Shown here piece by piece: positions 16,976-27,347 of a stretch of 49,676 nt of DNA. Position 1 is the first letter of the stretch. The number at the start of each line of letters is the position of its first letter. Source of the stretch: an uncultured Rubritalea sp. GTDB lineage: Bacteria > Verrucomicrobiota > Verrucomicrobiia > Verrucomicrobiales > Akkermansiaceae. The position numbers were made by a program, and so were the translations under genes. The notes beneath the pieces are model-generated. The model was not told where the DNA came from and made no database searches. It saw nothing but the letters and a program-made list of their open reading frames with translations. The stretch spans positions 1 through 49,676 of the forward strand of contig CAKZNV010000153.1 in NCBI GenBank assembly GCA_937132085.1, read 5' to 3'.

Positions 16976-18796
16976 ATGCATCCTGATGTAGCTAAACTAG
17001 TAGAAGCTGGCCGTATTTCACCAGAAGTCGGAGAACGATTATCACAACTCGCACCGGGTAAATTTTGCCTGCACAAGAATTGGGGGGCAGGAAAAGTTAA
17101 GTCATGGGTTCTGAACTCTGGTAAGCTTGTGATTGATTTTGAAAAAGCGCCTGCGCAAGAGATGGGGCTTAAGATCGCATTCTCTAAGACAGAGGTTCTT
17201 GATGAAGATCACTTCCGTGCTAAGAAGATCGAAGCTCTCCCTGAACTAAAGAAACTTTCTAAATCGGATCCTGTAGAACTCGTTAAGCAGATTCTTAAGA
17301 GTCTAGGTGGTTCACTTAAGCTAGATCAGCTTGAGCGTGAACTGATCGACTCAGTAATTCCAGAAGCTGACTATAAGAAGTGGTGGGATGGAGCTAAGAA
17401 GGCGCTCAGAGAAACTAGAGCAGCAATCGTTCCTACTAAGAGAACTGAGCCACTAGTGCTACGTGACGAAGATTTGACTCCTGTCGAGTCTCTCGTGTTA
17501 GATTTCGAGAACGCTAAAGAACTGAAGTCAAAGGCACGTTGCCTCGAAGCTATCATTAAGGATTTTAAGCATGTTAAAGGAAATGTAGAAGTGCAGAAGA
17601 AGATAGTCGACGATATCGACTCTGCTGTGCGCAAGGGTATCAAGATGAACCTCGGTCAAGCTCTCGACCTCCTCGTAGGTAGAGATGACATGATGGAGCT
17701 TTCAGAAGTTCTAGAGCTAGAAAACTCAGCACTACGTCTCAGCGACCTTATCGCAACAGAAGGTAAGAAAATCGGTGACGAACTCGGATCACTGCCTGCA
17801 GCTCGTCAGCGCAAGGTATTTGAAGCTTATCCAGCAGCATTCGGTGAGACTTGGGTAAAAGAGATTATTGCTATTTTTGATACTGTTGGACCTCGTGGAC
17901 TCAGTGAAATCGCTAAACTTCTCATCGAAGAAGATAAGGAAAAAGAGCTTTATTCATACCTCAGAAACCAGATCACAGGAAGAAGCCTCGGAGCTGATTC
18001 ACTACTCTGGATTTGCCGTGAGCGTAAGAAATCATCAGCTCCAATCTTCGATCACGAAGTTGGACATGCTATTCTTAGCCTGCTAGAGCGTGATGCTATG
18101 GATGATGGTCCTCGTAAGAGTGCTAGACTCCAGTCATACTTCATGGAAGACAAGGAACTCATCAATGATCTTCTCGATGGTGCAGATAAGAACGAGGCTA
18201 GAAACTTTGGTCGTAAACTTCACCAAGGACAAATTTTCCCAGAGCTAGACAGAAAGTCTCTCATGGCACGCGTGATCAAGGCTGCTCCAAGCACTCAAGA
18301 ACTCGTGACAGGTGATGCTGCTGAAGATAAGAGCGATCACATCGTCTCATCTTGGGAGAGTATCAAGCGCAGAGAAGCTGAGCGTAAAGATCTCGTGGAT
18401 GTGCAAATTCCTCAGAACCGTGAAGACATCAAGGTTGCAAAATCTTATGGTGACCTTCGTGAGAATGCTGAATACCACATGTCTAAGGACAACCAGAAGG
18501 TGCTTATGCGTCGTAAGGCTGACCATGATAAGGCACTTGATTCAGTAACTGGAACAGATTTCGAAGGAGTAGATCCATCTACTGTGAAGATCGGAACAAT
18601 CGTGACTCTTGATACTCCAGACGGAGAGAAGGTTATGACTATCCTTGGAGCTTGGGATTCTGATCCAGACAACAACGTAATCTCTTACCTTTCAGAAATG
18701 GCTAAGTCACTTCTCGATTCTAAAGTAGGAGACGCTGTAGACGTAGTAGGAAAGCAGATGACAGTAAAAGCGATTGAAGCATATAACAAAGGTTAA
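16976..18796 (+). CDS. greA: Long-form transcription elongation factor GreA with large N-terminal domain
   Basis: 606-residue protein whose last ~140 residues are GreA: coiled-coil tip SYGDLRENAEYH, with the acidic Asp and Glu that reach the RNA polymerase active site, then the FKBP-like domain (VKIGTIVTLDTPDGEKVMTILG ... VGDAVDV). GreA rescues backtracked RNA polymerase by stimulating transcript cleavage. The first ~460 residues are helical and charged, begin with KFCLHKNWGAGKVKSW, and have no counterpart in the 158-residue E. coli protein. Chlamydial GreA is likewise long (about 715 residues, by recall), so this is likely a PVC form. eno follows after 55 bases. Confidence 0.88.
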   Translation: MHPDVAKLVEAGRISPEVGERLSQLAPGKFCLHKNWGAGKVKSWVLNSGKLVIDFEKAPAQEMGLKIAFSKTEVLDEDHFRAKKIEALPELKKLSKSDPVELVKQILKSLGGSLKLDQLERELIDSVIPEADYKKWWDGAKKALRETRAAIVPTKRTEPLVLRDEDLTPVESLVLDFENAKELKSKARCLEAIIKDFKHVKGNVEVQKKIVDDIDSAVRKGIKMNLGQALDLLVGRDDMMELSEVLELENSALRLSDLIATEGKKIGDELGSLPAARQRKVFEAYPAAFGETWVKEIIAIFDTVGPRGLSEIAKLLIEEDKEKELYSYLRNQITGRSLGADSLLWICRERKKSSAPIFDHEVGHAILSLLERDAMDDGPRKSARLQSYFMEDKELINDLLDGADKNEARNFGRKLHQGQIFPELDRKSLMARVIKAAPSTQELVTGDAAEDKSDHIVSSWESIKRREAERKDLVDVQIPQNREDIKVAKSYGDLRENAEYHMSKDNQKVLMRRKADHDKALDSVTGTDFEGVDPSTVKIGTIVTLDTPDGEKVMTILGAWDSDPDNNVISYLSEMAKSLLDSKVGDAVDVVGKQMTVKAIEAYNKG

Positions 18797-18809
18797 TACT
18801 GATTGTTAA

Positions 18810-20135
<1,326 letters not shown>

Positions 20136-20191
20136 GTTATTAGTATATTAAGAAATTCAAGCAACGTTAATCATCCCCCAAATGAGCTACT

Positions 20192-20545
20192 ATGAACCGC
20201 AAGAGAAAAGAAACATTAAGAAAGCTGCATGTTCGTCATCAGCGTATGCGCTCAAGAACTGAGCATATGCGCACGGCGAATCGTCTAGGCGTCTGTTTGT
20301 TACTTATCGCAGTTTGTATAGCCGTTCCTGTTTCAGCGCTTCCTTCACTTAATAAGGTGAAGGAGACTGAGGAGACTTACGAGACAGAGTGGATGAATAA
20401 GGTGCAGGTGGCAGCGGATGCGAAAGATTTCGCTAACCGTGAACACCGAGCGATTCAGCAAGATCCTAGTTATTTGGAAATCAAAGCCCGTGAGCGTCTC
20501 AGGTGGAGTAAGCCAGACGAGCGCATTTTGGTTTTTCCTAAATAA
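20192..20545 (+). CDS. FtsB/DivIC-like septum formation initiator
   Basis: 117-residue bitopic protein: a very basic cytoplasmic tail (MNRKRKETLRKLHVRHQRMRS), one membrane helix (about residues 36-51) and a periplasmic coiled-coil segment ending ARERLRWSKPDERILVF, the family's terminal pattern. FtsB/DivIC helps recruit the septal peptidoglycan synthases. Placement after eno matches many bacteria. The periplasmic part is short and the basic tail unusually long. Confidence 0.8.
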   Translation: MNRKRKETLRKLHVRHQRMRSRTEHMRTANRLGVCLLLIAVCIAVPVSALPSLNKVKETEETYETEWMNKVQVAADAKDFANREHRAIQQDPSYLEIKARERLRWSKPDERILVFPK

Positions 20546-20570
20546 TAGCACTAGCTAAAGAAATTTAATA

Positions 20571-20604
20571 AAGCATCCATGAGTTTTCTCATGGGTGCTT
20601 TTTA
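20571..20604 (+). terminator. Intrinsic terminator after the greA-eno-ftsB set
   Basis: AAGCATCCATGAG pairs with CTCATGGGTGCTT (13-bp stem with one T-G wobble) around a TTTT loop, and the 3' arm runs into a T-tract. It is placed 25 bases after the FtsB-like stop. Confidence 0.88.
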
Positions 20605-20683
20605 CTTTTATAGGCTAACTAGTTTTACATGCTATGTCTGATAATTTCCTTCAAATTCTGGTCTGTTAGGCTAGAGTTTTCTC

Positions 20684-22228
20684 ATGGATAAGAAACCAGT
20701 AGTTTTAGTGATCAGAGATGGATGGGGAGTCAACCCAGGTGGAAGCATGACAGCAGCTAAAGATGGAAATGCAGCAGAGTTAGCTTCGACACCATTTCAT
20801 GATAGTCTCTACGAGAAATACCCTAAGGGAATGGTCAGCGCTTCAGGTCTAGATGTAGGTCTTCCAGATGGGCAGATGGGAAATAGTGAAGTGGGTCACT
20901 TGAATCTCGGTGCAGGACGCATCGTTTATCAAGATCTTACTCGTATCAATAAATCGATCTCTGACGGAGAAATGCCACAGAATGAAATTCTACAGAAAGC
21001 ATTTGCTCATGCGAAGAATGAAGGGAAGAGATTCCATTTCATTGGGCTCGTTTCTGATGGTGGAGTGCATAGTCACCAAGATCACTTGGTTGCTTTTGTG
21101 AAGGCTGCTACTGAGGCTGGTTTAGATGATGTTTTCATCCACGCTATTACTGATGGCCGAGACACTTCACCGACTGGTGGTGTGGATTATCTTAAGAGCC
21201 TTGAGGCTGCTATTTCAGACACACCAGCTAAAATTGCTACAGTGATTGGTCGCTACTATGCGATGGATCGTGACACTCGTTGGGAGCGTAACAAGCTAGC
21301 TTGGGATGCTATTGTTCTTGGCAGAGGAACTGAGTGGGATGGTGATGCTAGTGAGGCAGTAGCCGATTCTTATAGTAAGGATGTGACTGATGAATTTCTA
21401 GCGCCATACATTTTAGAAGCAAAGAATGAGCAACGTATCAATGACGGAGATGTGGTGTTCTGGTTTAACTATAGAGCTGATCGTGCAAGACAGATTTCTA
21501 ATGCGTTTCTCGATGGAGAAGCGTTCGTAGGATTCGATAAAGAAGTGCATCCTAAGACACATTACGTGACCTTGACTCAATACGATGTGAACTACGATTG
21601 TGATGTGGTCTATGCGGCTTCTAGCATGGAGAATGTGCTAGGGGAAGTGGTGTCAAAAGCAGGTTTGAAGCAATTACGTATTGCTGAGACTGAAAAATAC
21701 CCACACGTTTCATACTTCTTTAATGGTGGAGCAGAGGAGCCATTTGCTGGTGAAGACCGTTATGTGGCAAAGTCTCCACAGGTTGCTACTTATGATTTAC
21801 AGCCAGAAATGAGTGCGCCAGAGGTCACTGAGACTTTGGTCTCTAGACTAAAGGATTATGATCTGGTTATTCTCAATTTTGCGAATCCTGATATGGTTGG
21901 GCATACTGGAATAGTAGAGGCGGCGAAGGCTGCATGTGTAGCGATCGACGAAGGTGTGAAGGCTGTGACTGAAGAGACTCTACGTCTAGGTGGGCAACTA
22001 CTCATCACAGCGGATCACGGAAATTGTGAAAAGATGATCAATGAAGATGGATCTCCACACACTGCGCATACTACGAACTTAGTGCATGCTATCTATGTTG
22101 CTGAAAATGCTGGTGATGTGAGAGTAAGAGATGGAATTCTTGCTGATATGTCTCCAACATTGCTCGATATGTTAGGAGTAGAAAAGCCAGCCGAAATGAC
22201 TGGTAAGAGCCTACTCAAGAGAGGCTAG
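20684..22228 (+). CDS. gpmI: 2,3-bisphosphoglycerate-independent phosphoglycerate mutase
   Basis: Manganese-dependent isomerisation of 3- and 2-phosphoglycerate, the step before enolase. 514 residues, normal for iPGM. The metal/phosphoryl acceptor serine is Ser68 in GQMGNSEVGHLNLGAGR; metal-site motifs RDGWG, ITADHGNCE and MVGHTG are present, along with HAITDGRDTSPTGG. It begins 79 bases after the preceding terminator, so it has its own promoter, but it sits beside eno as a functional neighbour. Confidence 0.97.
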   Translation: MDKKPVVLVIRDGWGVNPGGSMTAAKDGNAAELASTPFHDSLYEKYPKGMVSASGLDVGLPDGQMGNSEVGHLNLGAGRIVYQDLTRINKSISDGEMPQNEILQKAFAHAKNEGKRFHFIGLVSDGGVHSHQDHLVAFVKAATEAGLDDVFIHAITDGRDTSPTGGVDYLKSLEAAISDTPAKIATVIGRYYAMDRDTRWERNKLAWDAIVLGRGTEWDGDASEAVADSYSKDVTDEFLAPYILEAKNEQRINDGDVVFWFNYRADRARQISNAFLDGEAFVGFDKEVHPKTHYVTLTQYDVNYDCDVVYAASSMENVLGEVVSKAGLKQLRIAETEKYPHVSYFFNGGAEEPFAGEDRYVAKSPQVATYDLQPEMSAPEVTETLVSRLKDYDLVILNFANPDMVGHTGIVEAAKAACVAIDEGVKAVTEETLRLGGQLLITADHGNCEKMINEDGSPHTAHTTNLVHAIYVAENAGDVRVRDGILADMSPTLLDMLGVEKPAEMTGKSLLKRG

Positions 22229-22295
22229 AATCTGAAATGCATTGACTTACTAGGTAGCTAACTTAGTTTTCCTATAGATAGGGATTTAAGAAATT

Positions 22296-22805
22296 ATGTT
22301 AAAAAAGGTTACATCGGCAGTTTTACTGATGCTCATGATGGTGGTGATAGTCACCTCTCATGCGAGCATCAAGTATTGTCTGTGTAACCAAGTTTTCGTT
22401 CTTCAAGACACGGGGTTCTGTCCATTAATGGAGTGCCAGAGTGTTCCTACTGTGAAGCCTGCTGACTTTCCTAGCTGCTGTGGTTGCTGTAGTGGGGGTG
22501 AAAAGGCAGAGAGTAATCCGCTAGCTAGCTTTAGTAGAGCTTCAGTGAATTGCTCAGACTGTATGGTGGAGCTTAGGTTTTCACTCGATGACTGCGTAAT
22601 GCCAGCTTCCATAGACTTCGACGCTTCATCACTTGACCGTAGAGACTTCGTTCAAAATCAGTCTTCACCATTTTTATCTACAGAGATAGAGCCTGACCAT
22701 TTGTTAGGTAGCGGGCTTTCCGTTAGAGGCAGTCCGCCTTTAGCTGAGAGTCTTATAATGAAGAATCAGCCGCTGTTTATACGCTATTCAGCTTGGTTGA
22801 TTTGA
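22296..22805 (+). CDS. Exported cysteine-rich protein, unknown
   Basis: 169-residue protein with an N-terminal hydrophobic signal (MLKKVTSAVLLMLMMVVIVTS, cleavage likely at HAS). The mature N-terminal half is packed with cysteines: YCLCNQ, GFCPLMEC, SCCGCCSGG and NCSDCM, which could bind metal or form disulfides. The C-terminal half is acidic and ends in a hydrophobic stretch. It lies 57 bases upstream of the frame of the membrane-fusion protein and is probably the first gene of the ABC-export cluster. The family was not recognised; metal handling is a guess from composition and place. Confidence 0.6.
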   Translation: MLKKVTSAVLLMLMMVVIVTSHASIKYCLCNQVFVLQDTGFCPLMECQSVPTVKPADFPSCCGCCSGGEKAESNPLASFSRASVNCSDCMVELRFSLDDCVMPASIDFDASSLDRRDFVQNQSSPFLSTEIEPDHLLGSGLSVRGSPPLAESLIMKNQPLFIRYSAWLI

Positions 22806-22925
22806 TACTATGATTGTTATTTCTAGCATCCTGCTTTGAAGGGGTGCTGTCTGCACTATTGAGTGTTTCTGCGATATTGTTCCTGCAGAGCTCTTACTTT
22901 AAACAATCATTATCATCTTTATAAA

Positions 22926-24305
22926 ATGTCACTAGACGAACTCACTACACAATCTTCAGAATCTAAAAAATCTCTGGCCTGGCTATTACCAACCAGCCTG
23001 ATTGTAGGATTCATCCTTATTATAGGCCTATTTTTCGGAGGACGACTCATACCTGCTACAGAGGTAGAGGTCTCGCCTGTAGTCACCATCCGTGCTGCTA
23101 ACCAAGAGCAAATTATCATCGAGGTAGCTAAACCACAAAATAAGGTATTACTCTTCCAAGCATCTGGCTGGATAGAGCCAGACCCTTACACAGTTTATGT
23201 TCCTACTCTTGAGAGTGGGATAGTGGAAGATGTTCTAGTGCTAGAAGGTGATACTGTAAAGAAGGGAGACATCCTGGCAAAGCTAGTCAAGGATGATGCT
23301 CAGCTCGACGTCGACTCCGCAGAGAGGAAATATATGAGTATGGAAAAACGTATGGATTCTCATCTCTCAGGACTTAAAATTAATCTGGCGGAATTAGTCG
23401 CTAATGAGAGAAAAATTGAGGCAGTAGAAAGTCGAGTCGCTGAGGCGGAAGATTATCTTAATCGAGTGAATAAACTCAGATCTGGCACAGTTTCGCAACA
23501 AGAAGTTACCAAAGCGAGACTAGGAGTGATTGAGCAAAAGGCTCTGCTCGAAGAAGCCAAAGCGGAGATTTCTAGAATCAATGCGAAGAACGAACAGATA
23601 GAAATAGAGCATGAAGCTATGGAGGCTGAGCTAAGAGAGCTAGAAACACTTAAAGATAGAGCTCAGCTCAGTTTGAAACGCACTGAGATTGTTTCTCCAA
23701 TGGAGGGAATAGTCCTCAAACTCCATGCTGCACCCGGACGAAAGCGCATGTTAGATTCAGATAACTTAGACTCGGCGGTTATTGTAGAGCTCTATGATCC
23801 AAATAAACTTCAAGCCAGAATCGATGTGCCACTCAATGAAGCTGCAGTGCTCCATGTTGGTCAACATGTAGAGATGGTCTCAGATATCCTCGTCGATCAG
23901 GTTTTCAAAGGGACTGTGACACGTATAACTGGCGAGGCTGATCTACAGAGGAATACTCTGCAGGTCAAAGTTGCGATTGAGAAGCCAGACGCCAAGCTTA
24001 GACCGGGGATGTTGATGAGAGCGAAGTTCTTTAGTCAGGGTAAAAATAATGGCTTGTCGGGTGGGTCGAATTCATTGAACAGGCTAGCTATCTACGTTGA
24101 TGAACGAGCCTTGATAGATGAGCAGTCGGTCTGGGTCATATCAGCTGAATCCACTGCAGAGCTTCGCAAAATCAAGCTATCTTCAGTTACTAAAGATGGT
24201 TTTCGTCTAGTCCTCGACGGTCTTCGCTCAGGCGAAAATGTCATCTTACCTCCACACGGGGACCTTACTGAAGGAATGCGTGTCCAATATCCAATTTCCA
24301 ACTAA
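22926..24305 (+). CDS. HlyD/MacA-type membrane-fusion (periplasmic adaptor) protein
   Basis: 459 residues from ATG 22926; the frame is open back to 22863 but that extension is not credible. One membrane helix (about residues 20-40) is followed by a lipoyl half-motif (GIVEDVLVLEGDTVKKGDILAKL), a long coiled-coil hairpin (KMKR...ELETLKDRA), the second lipoyl half and a beta-barrel (VELYDPNKLQARIDVPLNEA; RITGEADLQRNTLQVKV). Such adaptors bridge inner-membrane transporters to outer-membrane channels. The ABC ATPase follows after 9 bases. No TolC-like gene is in the window. Confidence 0.9.
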   Translation: MSLDELTTQSSESKKSLAWLLPTSLIVGFILIIGLFFGGRLIPATEVEVSPVVTIRAANQEQIIIEVAKPQNKVLLFQASGWIEPDPYTVYVPTLESGIVEDVLVLEGDTVKKGDILAKLVKDDAQLDVDSAERKYMSMEKRMDSHLSGLKINLAELVANERKIEAVESRVAEAEDYLNRVNKLRSGTVSQQEVTKARLGVIEQKALLEEAKAEISRINAKNEQIEIEHEAMEAELRELETLKDRAQLSLKRTEIVSPMEGIVLKLHAAPGRKRMLDSDNLDSAVIVELYDPNKLQARIDVPLNEAAVLHVGQHVEMVSDILVDQVFKGTVTRITGEADLQRNTLQVKVAIEKPDAKLRPGMLMRAKFFSQGKNNGLSGGSNSLNRLAIYVDERALIDEQSVWVISAESTAELRKIKLSSVTKDGFRLVLDGLRSGENVILPPHGDLTEGMRVQYPISN

Positions 24306-24314
24306 TTATCTACC

Positions 24315-25022
24315 ATGAAATCACTCATCTCAATTCAATCGATCACTAAGTCTTTCAGCAAAGGTAAGACAGTAATCACTCCGCTAGATAATCTAACACT
24401 AGAGGTAGCAAGTGGCGAATTCCTCGCTCTCATGGGGCCATCTGGCTCAGGTAAAACAACATTGCTCAATCTGATAGCAGGCATCGATACTCCTACTTCA
24501 GGGCAAATTTTTATCAATGATCAAGATATCTCAAAACTGTCTAGAGCTCAGCTAACCAAATGGAGAGCGAAACACGTTGGTTACATCTTCCAGTTGTATC
24601 ATCTAGTGCCTGTGCTAACTGCTTATGAAAATGTCGAGCTACCACTATTGCTTGGTAAGTTTAGTAAATCAGAACGTAAGAAGAAGGTTCTTGCAGCGCT
24701 TGAACTAGTAGGATTAGGCGACCGTGCAGACCATAGACCATCGGAGCTTTCTGGTGGTCAGGAGCAGCGAGTCGCTATTGCTAGAGCTATCGTTCATGAT
24801 CCAGATCTCCTCGTAGCAGATGAGCCAACAGGGGATCTAGATCGTGAGTCAGCGGACTCTATCTTGAAGTTGTTAGATAACTTGGCAACTAAGCACGGCA
24901 AAACAATTGTGATGGTGACTCATGATCCTAAAGCTTCAGCTGCTGCACACAGAGCGCTTCAGCTAGAGAAAGGTCAGTTTGTCACTGAAGGTAATCTACT
25001 CACAGGAGGTGCTAAGAAATGA
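24315..25022 (+). CDS. ABC transporter ATP-binding protein (MacB/LolD type)
   Basis: 235-residue ATPase. Walker A is GPSGSGKTT, the Q-loop region is YIFQLYHLVPVLTAYENVELPLLL as in MacB/LolD/FtsE-type ATPases, the signature motif is LSGGQEQRVAIARA (a slight variant of LSGGEQQR), Walker B is LLVADEPTGDLD, and the H-loop is MVTHDP. It overlaps the first permease by four bases (ATGA), so the two are translationally coupled. Confidence 0.95.
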   Translation: MKSLISIQSITKSFSKGKTVITPLDNLTLEVASGEFLALMGPSGSGKTTLLNLIAGIDTPTSGQIFINDQDISKLSRAQLTKWRAKHVGYIFQLYHLVPVLTAYENVELPLLLGKFSKSERKKKVLAALELVGLGDRADHRPSELSGGQEQRVAIARAIVHDPDLLVADEPTGDLDRESADSILKLLDNLATKHGKTIVMVTHDPKASAAAHRALQLEKGQFVTEGNLLTGGAKK

Positions 25023-26155
25023 AATTACTCAGCTTAGCATTAAAGAATTTAACAAGAAATCGTCTGCGTTCTTTGCTGACGATTATAGGGGTTGCATCAG
25101 GGATGTTTCTCTATGCGTCGGTCCAGACGATGCAATTCTCACTGGCTGAGGCTACTGAGACGAATGCGAATGACACGACTCTCGTGGTGTATCGTGAAAA
25201 CAGATTCTGTCCATCGACATCAAGGCTACCAGAGCACTACCTACCAACGATTCAGCGAATCGAAGGTGTGAGAGAAGTCATTCCTATTCAGATAGCAGTG
25301 AATAACTGTGGAGCATCGCTTGATGTTATTACCTTCCGAGGTGTGCCGCCTGAAGCTTTGAATAAATATAATCCTAATATTAAAGTCATCGAAGGTTCAT
25401 TTGAGGATTTTAAGAATCGCTCAGATGCCGCCCTAGTCGGTCAGCATTTTGCCAGTAGACGAGGTCTTTCAGCGGGCGATAAATTTGAAGCTGTGGGGGT
25501 GAATGTCACTGTGGCTGGTATTATAACTTCGAATTCAGCGCAGGATGAAAATGTCGCTTATGTGCATTTACCATTCCTACAGCAAGCTACTAAAATTGGT
25601 CTCGGAACTGTGACGCAATTTAACGTCAAAGTGGATGATTCTAGCCAGCTAACAACTGTTTCAAATAAGATCGATGAGATCTTTAAATCTGATCAACAGC
25701 CTACTAATACTAGACCAGAGAAAGCATTCTTTGCTGAGACGGCAAAGCAGATGATTGAGTTGATCAGCTTTACTCGATGGCTAGGTATCGGTGCTGTAGC
25801 TGCTGTTTTAGGCCTAGTGGCGAACGCTGTGTTGTTGATCGTGAGGGGGAGAGTGAAAGAAACTGCGATCCTTCAGACCATTGGATTCTCTCGTTCCGCT
25901 ATTGCTCGAATTGTGATCTACGAAGGTCTTCTGTTAGGTTTGCTGGGTGGAGTTGCTGGAGTTCTTGGAGCTGTAGCATTCTTCAAGTGGAAATCATTCA
26001 CGATAGGTAATGAGGGGTTGACTCTAGCTCTTAATCCTTCTTCACAGGTCATTGTGGCCGGTCTCACTGTTTCGCTTCTGCTAGGATTATTAGCGTCACT
26101 CTATCCTGCTTGGAAAGCAACATCTAGACCATTGGTCGACTCGCTAAACTCTTAA
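25019..26155 (+). CDS. ABC transporter permease 1 (FtsX/MacB type)
   Basis: 378 residues with the MacB/FtsX layout: first membrane helix (NRLRSLLTIIGVASGMFLYAS), a large periplasmic domain (about 45-250) and three C-terminal helices with the coupling motif ETAILQTIGFSRSAI. The periplasmic part contains ENRFCPSTSRLPEHY and NNCGASL, two cysteines that could form a disulfide. Works with the preceding ATPase as an exporter or mechanotransmitter. Confidence 0.92.
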   Translation: MKLLSLALKNLTRNRLRSLLTIIGVASGMFLYASVQTMQFSLAEATETNANDTTLVVYRENRFCPSTSRLPEHYLPTIQRIEGVREVIPIQIAVNNCGASLDVITFRGVPPEALNKYNPNIKVIEGSFEDFKNRSDAALVGQHFASRRGLSAGDKFEAVGVNVTVAGIITSNSAQDENVAYVHLPFLQQATKIGLGTVTQFNVKVDDSSQLTTVSNKIDEIFKSDQQPTNTRPEKAFFAETAKQMIELISFTRWLGIGAVAAVLGLVANAVLLIVRGRVKETAILQTIGFSRSAIARIVIYEGLLLGLLGGVAGVLGAVAFFKWKSFTIGNEGLTLALNPSSQVIVAGLTVSLLLGLLASLYPAWKATSRPLVDSLNS

Positions 26156-26165
26156 CTCTATTATC

Positions 26166-27323
26166 ATGTTACCTTTTTCATACGCATTAAGAAATCTATT
26201 CCGAGACCCATCTCGTCTGGCTCAGACGGTGGGTGGTTCAGCGATAGTAGTGTTGCTGTTGATCGCTGCAGTGGCTCTAAACCAAGGGATGAATAGTGTG
26301 CTGTCGGCTTCTGGCTCGACTCGTAATATCATCTTCATCGGTAAAGGCTCAGAAGAATCTATAGAACGATCTGAGGTCGGGATCGAAGCTGAATCTGCTG
26401 CGGCGACTTCTATCGCAGGGATAGAGACCAAACTCGGTGTTGCTGCTGTGTCAGGAGAAATCATTTACCAAGCGCCGATCAAGACAGCAGGTGGTAAAGA
26501 GGAGCAGGCCTTGCTCAGAGGTGTGCTAGAAAGCGCGCTCTTAGTTCACTCGACTGTGAGACTACTCGATGGGCATTTCCCTGGCCCTGATCAGGTGATG
26601 GTGGGTAGTCTGACGCACCGTAAGCTAGGTGTGGATGCTTCTGAATTGGCGGTAGGTAAGTCAATCCGCTTTGGTGATGAAGAATTAGAAATTGTCGGGA
26701 TCTTCACTGCTCCTGGGACTGTGTTAGAGTCAGAGATTTGGTTTGATCGTAATGATTTAGCGACCTTGACTCAGAGAGATTCCTTGTCGTCGATCACGCT
26801 TCGACTAGCGACTGAAGATGTTGATAGTATGAGCGATGCAGAATTGTTCACATTCCAGAGAAATGATCTCGAGCTATCAGCTATCCGTGAGGATACCTAC
26901 TATGAAAAGCTCAACATCTTTTACCAGCCCATCAAAATCATGACGTGGGTGACTGCTGCGCTGGTGGCTGCTGGAGCGGTCTTTGGTGGGCTGAATACGC
27001 TCTATGCTGCCTTCGCTGCTCGTATTCGTGAAATGGCCACATTGCAGTCTATCGGTTACACGAGAGTGGCTCTGATGGTCTCATTGGTTCAAGAATCATT
27101 ACTCGCTACTATGACGGGAACATTACTCGCCTTCGTCGCTGCTTATTTTCTTCTAGATGGACTGACAGTTCCATTTTCAATAGGAACCTTCACGCTCACC
27201 ATGACTCCGAGCGTCATCTCTGTAGGGTTGATTACCGGTATACTTCTCGGCACCATAGGCACGCTTCCTCCAGCGATCCGCTGTCTATTGCCGAGTTTGC
27301 CGAAAGCTCTTCGCTCTAGCTAA
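26166..27323 (+). CDS. ABC transporter permease 2 (FtsX/MacB type)
   Basis: 385 residues with the same fold as permease 1: N-terminal helix (about 18-38), periplasmic domain with ALLRGVLESALLVHS and VDASELAVGKSIRFGDEELEIVGIF, and three C-terminal helices with EMATLQSIGYTRVAL. Two non-identical permeases with a single ATPase suggest a heterodimeric membrane unit. It follows permease 1 by 10 bases; the lipoprotein gene follows by 24. Confidence 0.92.
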   Translation: MLPFSYALRNLFRDPSRLAQTVGGSAIVVLLLIAAVALNQGMNSVLSASGSTRNIIFIGKGSEESIERSEVGIEAESAAATSIAGIETKLGVAAVSGEIIYQAPIKTAGGKEEQALLRGVLESALLVHSTVRLLDGHFPGPDQVMVGSLTHRKLGVDASELAVGKSIRFGDEELEIVGIFTAPGTVLESEIWFDRNDLATLTQRDSLSSITLRLATEDVDSMSDAELFTFQRNDLELSAIREDTYYEKLNIFYQPIKIMTWVTAALVAAGAVFGGLNTLYAAFAARIREMATLQSIGYTRVALMVSLVQESLLATMTGTLLAFVAAYFLLDGLTVPFSIGTFTLTMTPSVISVGLITGILLGTIGTLPPAIRCLLPSLPKALRSS

Positions 27324-27347
27324 TTTAACACAAACTAAGTAAAATAT

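Noticed and set aside
22240-22296. Sigma-70 promoter before the Cys-rich gene (TTGACT)
   Set aside because: TTGACT is present, but no hexamer resembling TATAAT occurs at 16-18 bases.
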